64,000 nucleotides of DNA from Hofstenia miamia (Eukaryota; Xenacoelomorpha; Acoela): positions 344,696 to 408,695 of the forward strand of contig SCFE01000059.1 of assembly GCA_004352715.1 (NCBI GenBank), read 5' to 3'. Positions 58,637 to 64,000 of this stretch are shown here, piece after piece. How positions within the stretch are numbered: the first letter of the stretch is position 1; every line of letters begins with the position of its first letter. The notes under the pieces are model-generated. The model was not told the origin of the DNA. It saw only the letters and a program-made list of their open reading frames with translations, and ran no database searches. A program made the position numbers and the translations under genes.

Positions 58637-58642
58637 NTATAT

Positions 58643-59163
58643 ACGGGCGCTTTGGTACAGGTTGTCAAACATATATGGGCGCTAAGTATATGGGGGGCGC
58701 TACGTATTATTTTGAAACGAGACTGAACCCTACACATGCTTTTTCCAAATTTTAACATCAGAAATGGCTTAAGCATTTAGTTTAATGGCACTGGTGAAAA
58801 AACTGGCCAAAATCGGACATATTCCGGCTGAAATCGGAAACTTTGACATGGGCGGAAGCGGACCTCATTTTCACTAGGAAGAACTGCCAATATCGACCTG
58901 AAAATAATATCAGATATTGAACAACGCCCATATTTTTTGAAAATGTAAAAATTAGTTCTAAAATGCATTCATAGCTGTTGAAATATTTTTTGAGAATTGC
59001 TTCCCTTGAGCCCAAATTTGGTGTGTGGCTATTAAATGAACCCAAAAGCTGAATTTGTGATTTTTTTGACGTTAACCGGCCGAAATATTCACGAGCGCTA
59101 AGTATGGGGAAAATCGGTGGTCGCGGGCGCTCAGTATAAAACCCATAGTACTTAGCGCTCGTA
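58643..59163. mobile_element. MITE with repeated GGGCGCTAAGTAT words
   Basis: Left ACGGGCGCTTTGGTAC and right GTACTTAGCGCTCGT are imperfect inverted repeats. The word GGGCGCTAAGTAT, or its close forms GGGGCGCTACGTAT, GAGCGCTAAGTATG and GGGCGCTCAGTATA, occurs again near 58677, 58695, 59093 and 59126. No coding capacity. Begins in a (TA)n tract with an N at 58637. Confidence 0.65.
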
Positions 59164-59648
59164 CAAATATATATGTATATATATTGTTACCATGCAGTTG
59201 CAAAACAAGTTGTTCGCAATGAGTTGATGCTTGCAAGTAAGAAAATATTCATTATTATGTTTCTTAGATCCGTTAAATATAAAACAAGAATTGTGAGGAT
59301 TTCCTAAATTTCTTTGTTTGTAAGAAATTGTAATATGCATATACATATGGTAAGTGATGTATCAGAATAATTTATTCATGAAAATTTTATTACCTCATAA
59401 TAAATTACTAACTAAAAGTTATGAATAAGCATAATATATTTTTGATATTGAAACAAGTCCTACTTCAAAACAGCATTTACTTTAGGAAATCATGAATTAC
59501 TAAAATTTGGGCAAATTTTTAAACTTATAGTTATCAGTTATAGTTATGACATTCTTTCTATTTTAGTTAAATTGTCAATATGCCTGACTGGCCTTCAAAA
59601 TTAAGTTGAACAGTTTGAAATGCAATTATGTTGTTGTTAGTTGTAAAC

Positions 59649-59988
59649 AGACTTGTAAACGAGCCGAGCTAAAGTATTGGACATACAGCGAGCTCAAAGC
59701 AAGCCTTTTATAAGCAAAGCAAATTTATAGTACTGCTTGTAAATTTGATTATGCAGATTTTTCTAGCTTTTTTTATTTAACATGCATTTTTTGTAATCTT
59801 ATTTTGAAATGTTTATTAAATAATAGGAAGAGCTATGTAAAAAAAACTCTGAGAGTGCAATATTGTTTATGAAAATATCGAGTTTAAACGAACCTTATTG
59901 AAATATTTTTTTTGGCAAGCCAAACCGAGCCGAAATTTCTCAAAGTTAAAACATCCGAGCTTTGAAATTTCGGCTCGCTGACAAGTCT
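59649..59988. mobile_element. MITE with AGACTTGTAAACGAGCCG termini
   Basis: Left AGACTTGTAAACGAGCCGAG (59649) and right CGGCTCGCTGACAAGTCT (ending 59988) are inverted copies with two mismatches. GAGCCGA/TCGGCTC words recur inside. No gene. Confidence 0.7.
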
Positions 59989-60426
59989 AATTGCAAAAAA
60001 CTGAACTCCTACATATAACGTTTTTGAAAAAAGTGAACTGCCAGTGTTTTATAGATTGCCACCAGTGGGCAGATGACCAAAATCCAATTGTGTAACACTG
60101 ATTTTGCTACTGCTAATCCACCAGTGGTTGGCTACGTTATATACTATTAATGCAGCACAAAAGTTTCAATAGACATGCAACATAATTTCTAAAAGTTGAT
60201 TGCCTTTTGTTCAACGTTTTTAAACCTATAGTAGCATACTGCAATTCAAACTAAACTTTGCATGTATTTTTTCATATTGCTTTGGCTTCCAATCAGGGAT
60301 GTCAAAACTATATTGGCAATAAGTAAGTATAATATAGACTACATATACACTCGTATTTATTTTAGAAAGGAGAGAAAATCATTTTTAATTTGAAAAAATT
60401 TTTGTAGCAATTACACAGCAACACAT

Positions 60427-61101
60427 CAGTGATGGGCACTCCATAAAAGAATTATACCAGACCAGACCCACAATTTGATCATCCTAACCCGACCTGAGCC
60501 GACTATTCATTGCTTTACCCGACCCGACTATCAATTCACTTACCCTGTATTATATATTCAATATTAAAATTACACGAATTACAAACAAATGAATGCAAAC
60601 AAAATAGCAGTGAAATTAAAAAAATGTTATTATTGCAAAAAATTGTCTTCTGAAAGACCCTTTCAGATGATGAGTACGTGGGCGGAATACACATGGTGAA
60701 TATATTCAACTTTACAGGAAGTTTAAATAATTAGGCGTTTTTAAATAATATATTTTGTAAGAACCTGCTCCAAAAACAGTCTCATGTGAATCGGGTCTTA
60801 AACGTCATTAATAGGGCCAATGGCATGAAGGACTATTAACGCATTATGTATTTCCCTTGTCCCTTGATGTTGTAGTTGTGTATGCTTATATCTGCGATAC
60901 TAAAAGACTCATAAAGAAATTTAAGTTATCGTCATTAGCTTAAAAATAATACTACATTTTCTCCAGTTTATCATACCCAACTATTACCAGACAAAACCTG
61001 CTCCATGAGAGTACCCGACCCGAATCCAAATTATTGAATTTAAACCCCAACCAACCCAATAGCCGACGTCGTGTCAGGTAAAGTCGGGTGCACGATGCCT
61101 A
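60427..61101. mobile_element. Probable hAT-type MITE with CCCGACCCGAC clusters
   Basis: Left end CAGTGATGGGCACTCC and right end GGTGCACGATGCCTA are loosely inverted. Near the left end are ACCCGACCTGAGCCGAC and TACCCGACCCGAC; near the right are TACCCGACCCGAATCC and the inverted AAGTCGGGTGC. No coding sequence. Boundaries are tentative. Confidence 0.5.
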
Positions 61102-61464
61102 TTTCTGCAATACATACACTATTATAATTTCAAGTTACATACATTAAAGTTAAGCAAGCACAACAGAAATTGCACTGACTTTGAACTAGCAATATACAAA
61201 CTGCTTTGACGCACCACAACAAACAGAAAATTTGCATATGCAAAAGATACAAAGTAACTCATTCCCTATGCTAATGTCCTGAATACACTTTGCATATATG
61301 GAAGTTAAGACATTTCCCCAGGTCTTGACATTGTATGCACAGAAGTTAGAAATCAGTTTCCCACCTGTGAAGTGAACATGCATGTAATTGCATCATTATA
61401 TGCATTACTTAGATGAGCAACTACAATTGCATTTGTATTGAATAAATATAATATTTAGGTGGAA

Positions 61465-63697
61465 AGATGGCTCTAATTTCACAAGATTCCCCTGAAAAGT
61501 TCATTCACGAGTAAGAGATTTGTTCAATTTATTCATTGAGTTTATTTGCAGATGCTATAAACATGTGCCATTAACATGGAGTGTATTGGATAACATACAC
61601 TTTGGAATTTATGAGAAATCTATAATTTACAAGCAGGGTGAGTGAATAAAGGAAAATATCTGAATAATTAACTTTGAATATGCCACTGGAGGAAGTAACC
61701 GAAAGAATTATTCTGCAACACCACTGGACTTATAGAACTCTTGCTAAATCTGAACATTAGAAATTTGCTTCTCTTAATTTTCTTATGTTTCGATGAAACT
61801 CATCTTGGCTAGATTATGAATTTTGATTTTGAAATGATATATCATATTAACAGGTGGAACTGTACCGCTCATCGAGTTTTATTAAGGTTATTTCAGCAAG
61901 AAAAATATATATGAATAGAATTACATCATTTTATTGGATCGAAAATGACCAAAACCAGTAATTAAATATTAAACAGTTGCATTTAATAGTCTAACATATA
62001 TCTATTTTTAACCAGCGACATTTAGTCATCTAATTTTAGAAGCTTTGATTTTTATTGTTTTTATAAAAAACCATTTTATCAATGAATTTTTTTTGTATAA
62101 TGTCCAATGAATTTTAATGGATTTTGAAGATTTGAAATAATCATTTGTTAATTCCTAAAATGTTATGCATTCCATTATCATTAATTAAAATTCAATAAAT
62201 TTTAAAAACAAATTTAAGTTGAACGTCATAGTAATTGGACTTGCATATGCTTGCCTTTGGATTTAATGAAAGAAAACTCAAGTAAAGGTCGTTTTTAGAG
62301 GCATCGCTTCGTTAAAATAATATATAATATAAATATATTATATATATATAATATAAAATAATATATATATATATATATATATATAATCTTAATGTCAAGA
62401 AATAATAGTTCTTCTTTTAGATTAGAAGATGTAGCTTCTTCAATATCTTAGAATGAAATCATAATTTTGACAATCCCAAATCTCGAATAAGCTAATTTTT
62501 CAAATTCCATTATAATGAAAATGGAAAGATTAATGCATTCATATTTTAGAGCACTCGGAGATGATGTGAGAGATTACATTTACGATAATAATTATAAAAG
62601 TCAACGGAGAAAACGGGCAGAAGAATTCTTAAATGAAAACTGGATGAATGGAGGTAGATATAATGCATATACATATTTTTGATTTTCAACCAATATCGAA
62701 GACATCTTAAATCGATAAAGATAAAAATATAGGGAGAGCGTCACAAAATATATGAACAGTCTTTCATAAAAACTAAACAACTTGTTATTTACTAATTATT
62801 AATAAAAAAATTTTTACTTTCTTCAAAGTAAGTTGATTCTGATCATAATTGAAAACAAGCCATTGTTTGCCTGCTCTTCACGGCTCGTTTCTTTTTCCAA
62901 ACAATTGAGGCTTGAAGAAAGGTGTAGTTAATAGTGTAAATATGTAAAAAAATATTAAAAAATTTATAAGATAAAAACTTTAAATAATACATTAGTTGTA
63001 TGAAATCAATTTTGCACGCTTTGGCTCACATTTTTCTTGAGTTTTTGTTCAAACTCAAGTCGGCTTGTTTCCAAGACTGATTTTTAGTTTACATCAATTC
63101 TCTTTGAAGGGTTTAATGGAAACACCTATATTTTACTTTACCTTCTGATAATGAAAAATATTCTAATCTTGTATCCTCAAGGTGTTGTAAAGAAATATAT
63201 ACCAACATCATATTTTTGGCAGAATCTGATTTAGAAACAGTAAGCTTCACAATATTATGTATTCGTGTTCCAAGGGCTACCTTAGGAAATCATTACTTAA
63301 TTTTATTTTTAATAAAGTTTACGTTTGAAACTACTAATGTACTTCTTGTAAATTATTTTTTTATTAATTAAAAAGTAAAATATTCAAGCATTTATGAATA
63401 GCTAACAGCAATCAATAGAAGCAGCATAGAAGCAAATTATACGCAATGTTGCATTTATCGTAATTTTCTTTTAACATTAATACAATATCGTGCATTTGCG
63501 ATGTTAATAGAAGCTGTAGTAAATTATTTGACCGATTGGTTGATATTGAATCATTTTGAGTAGAATATTTCTGGTTATTATTATTATATAAAAGTAATAT
63601 AATTTTAGCTGGAATTGATTACTATTGGCATAAGATGAGAGAGACGTCTGATGAAAAGCTTTACAAAATAAGCGCAAAACTTCCACAAAACCTAAAG
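61465..63697 (+). CDS. Unrecognised spliced gene, 5' exons
   Basis: Four exons join in frame: 61465-61510 (ATG in AAGATGG context; ALISQDSPEKFIHE), 61552-61637 (CYKHVPLTWSVLDNIHFGIY), 62552-62653 (LGDDVRDYIYDNNYKSQRRK, AEEFLNENWMNG) and 63609-63697 (GIDYYWHKMRETSDEKLYKI, ending AKLPQNLK). Introns are 41, 914 and 955 bp, all GT-AG with matching phase (2, 1, 1). The protein so far is about 107 residues, polar, with several tryptophans, no signal peptide and no evident membrane segment. I do not recognise a family. The last exon ends at a donor (GTATTT, phase 0), so the gene should continue, possibly past the window end. It could also be part of a longer gene with upstream exons, because an acceptor (ATATTTAG) stands just before the ATG. 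Confidence 0.5.
62317..62386. repeat. AT microsatellite
   Basis: Imperfect then perfect (TA)n within the second intron of the unknown gene. Confidence 0.9.
62838..63083. repeat. Possible small MITE with AAACAAGCC inverted ends
   Basis: GATCATAATTGAAAACAAGCC (left) and GGCTTGTTTCCAAGACTGAT (right) are loosely inverted, with GGCTCG/TTGAGG words between. Weak; boundaries uncertain. Confidence 0.35.
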
Positions 63698-63760
63698 GTA
63701 TTTGCTATTACTATTGTAGTTTAAAAACTACATTTTTGAGAAATCATATAAATGTGAAAT

Positions 63761-63785
63761 AATAATAGTAATAATAATAATAATC
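63761..63785. repeat. (AAT)n tract
   Basis: About eight AAT units immediately before the LINE fragment at the window end. Confidence 0.9.
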
Positions 63786-64000
63786 ATTATGGTGATGCAT
63801 GTATAATACTGGAGGAACACAGAAAATGTGACAGAGAAGAAAGCAACAAGTGGTTAAAGAAGGCAGGACTGAAAAGAGAAACCGAAAAACTAATAATGAC
63901 AGCACAGAAGCAAGCAATAAGAACAAACTGGGTGAAGAAACATATAGACAGAAGAGTAGAAGTGAGTGATAAGTGTAGGCTATGTAAGAAAGAGGCGGAG
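63785..64000 (+). pseudogene. LINE / reverse-transcriptase polyprotein C-terminal fragment, runs off the end
   Basis: The open plus-strand frame from the (AAT)n tract to the last base reads GDACIILEEHRKCDREE, then SNKWLKKAGLKRETEKLIM, AQKQAIRTNWVKKHID and CRLCKKEAE. This matches the post-reverse-transcriptase region of a LINE family common in invertebrates (W-L-x2-G-x-LK-x-ETE, AAQxQAxxT, then a CxxC that starts a zinc knuckle). No internal stop in the visible 216 bp. The upstream catalytic part is not present, so the copy is probably 5'-truncated. Confidence 0.75.

Noticed and set aside
63182-63237. Possible extra exon of the unknown gene (acceptor before GTGTTG, donor GTAAGC)
   Set aside because: In the phase given by the upstream exon it contains TAG, and its length would shift the next exon into a stop. 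Direct joining of 62653 to 63609 works.
1-64000. tRNA, rRNA or CRISPR features
   Set aside because: I looked for T-loop motifs with pairing arms and for regularly spaced repeats and found none that I could support.

Overview
This is a piece of an AT-rich animal (invertebrate) nuclear genome. Two ordinary metazoan genes with spliceosomal introns are readable: an SLC22-type transporter on the minus strand (about 276-18892, its 3' part beyond base 1) and a CLUH (clustered mitochondria) gene on the plus strand (41505-53161, its 3' part not found). A third, unrecognised plus-strand gene starts near 61465. Many introns are very short: three are exactly 41 bp, others 42 and 45 bp, and one in the transporter reads as 26 bp. 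The species cannot be decided from the window; short introns plus a rich DNA-transposon load would suit several small invertebrate lineages.

Layout. 1-2003: four SLC22 exons. 2004-18652: one 16.6-kb SLC22 intron filled with dead transposons (Tc1, piggyBac, hAT/ZBED, pogo/Tigger, a MADF/Myb-like TIR family, a Harbinger derivative, piggyBac-type MITEs). 18653-18892: first coding exon of SLC22. 19100-24152: a second piggyBac relic, a LINE reverse transcriptase (minus strand) and a foldback element with about 300-bp inverted arms. 24895-41410: a sharply bounded region almost without CG dinucleotides (about 20 by eye in 16.5 kb), holding a decayed minus-strand Ty3/gypsy LTR retroelement with gag, protease, reverse transcriptase, RNase H and integrase, plus about 4.5 kb of additional unexplained coding-like sequence between integrase and the left LTR. 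41505-53161: thirteen CLUH exons, with introns carrying a TIR element, a hAT transposon and two MITEs. 53223-57792: a LINE fragment, then a THAP-domain P-element-like transposon with matching termini and an uninterrupted 910-codon frame. 58600-64000: several MITEs, the unknown spliced gene, and a LINE fragment that runs off the end.

The assembly has gaps (runs of N at 3710-4410, 5177-6176, 8522-8646, 12709-12740, 14313-14337 and 21417-21484, and single N at 12089, 31708 and 58637). Many gaps sit in (TA)n, and four are flanked by nearly identical direct copies of the same sequence, which looks like unmerged contig ends. The two named genes do not form a pathway: one is a plasma-membrane solute transporter, the other an RNA-binding factor for mitochondrial proteins. 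Most of the window is transposon-derived.
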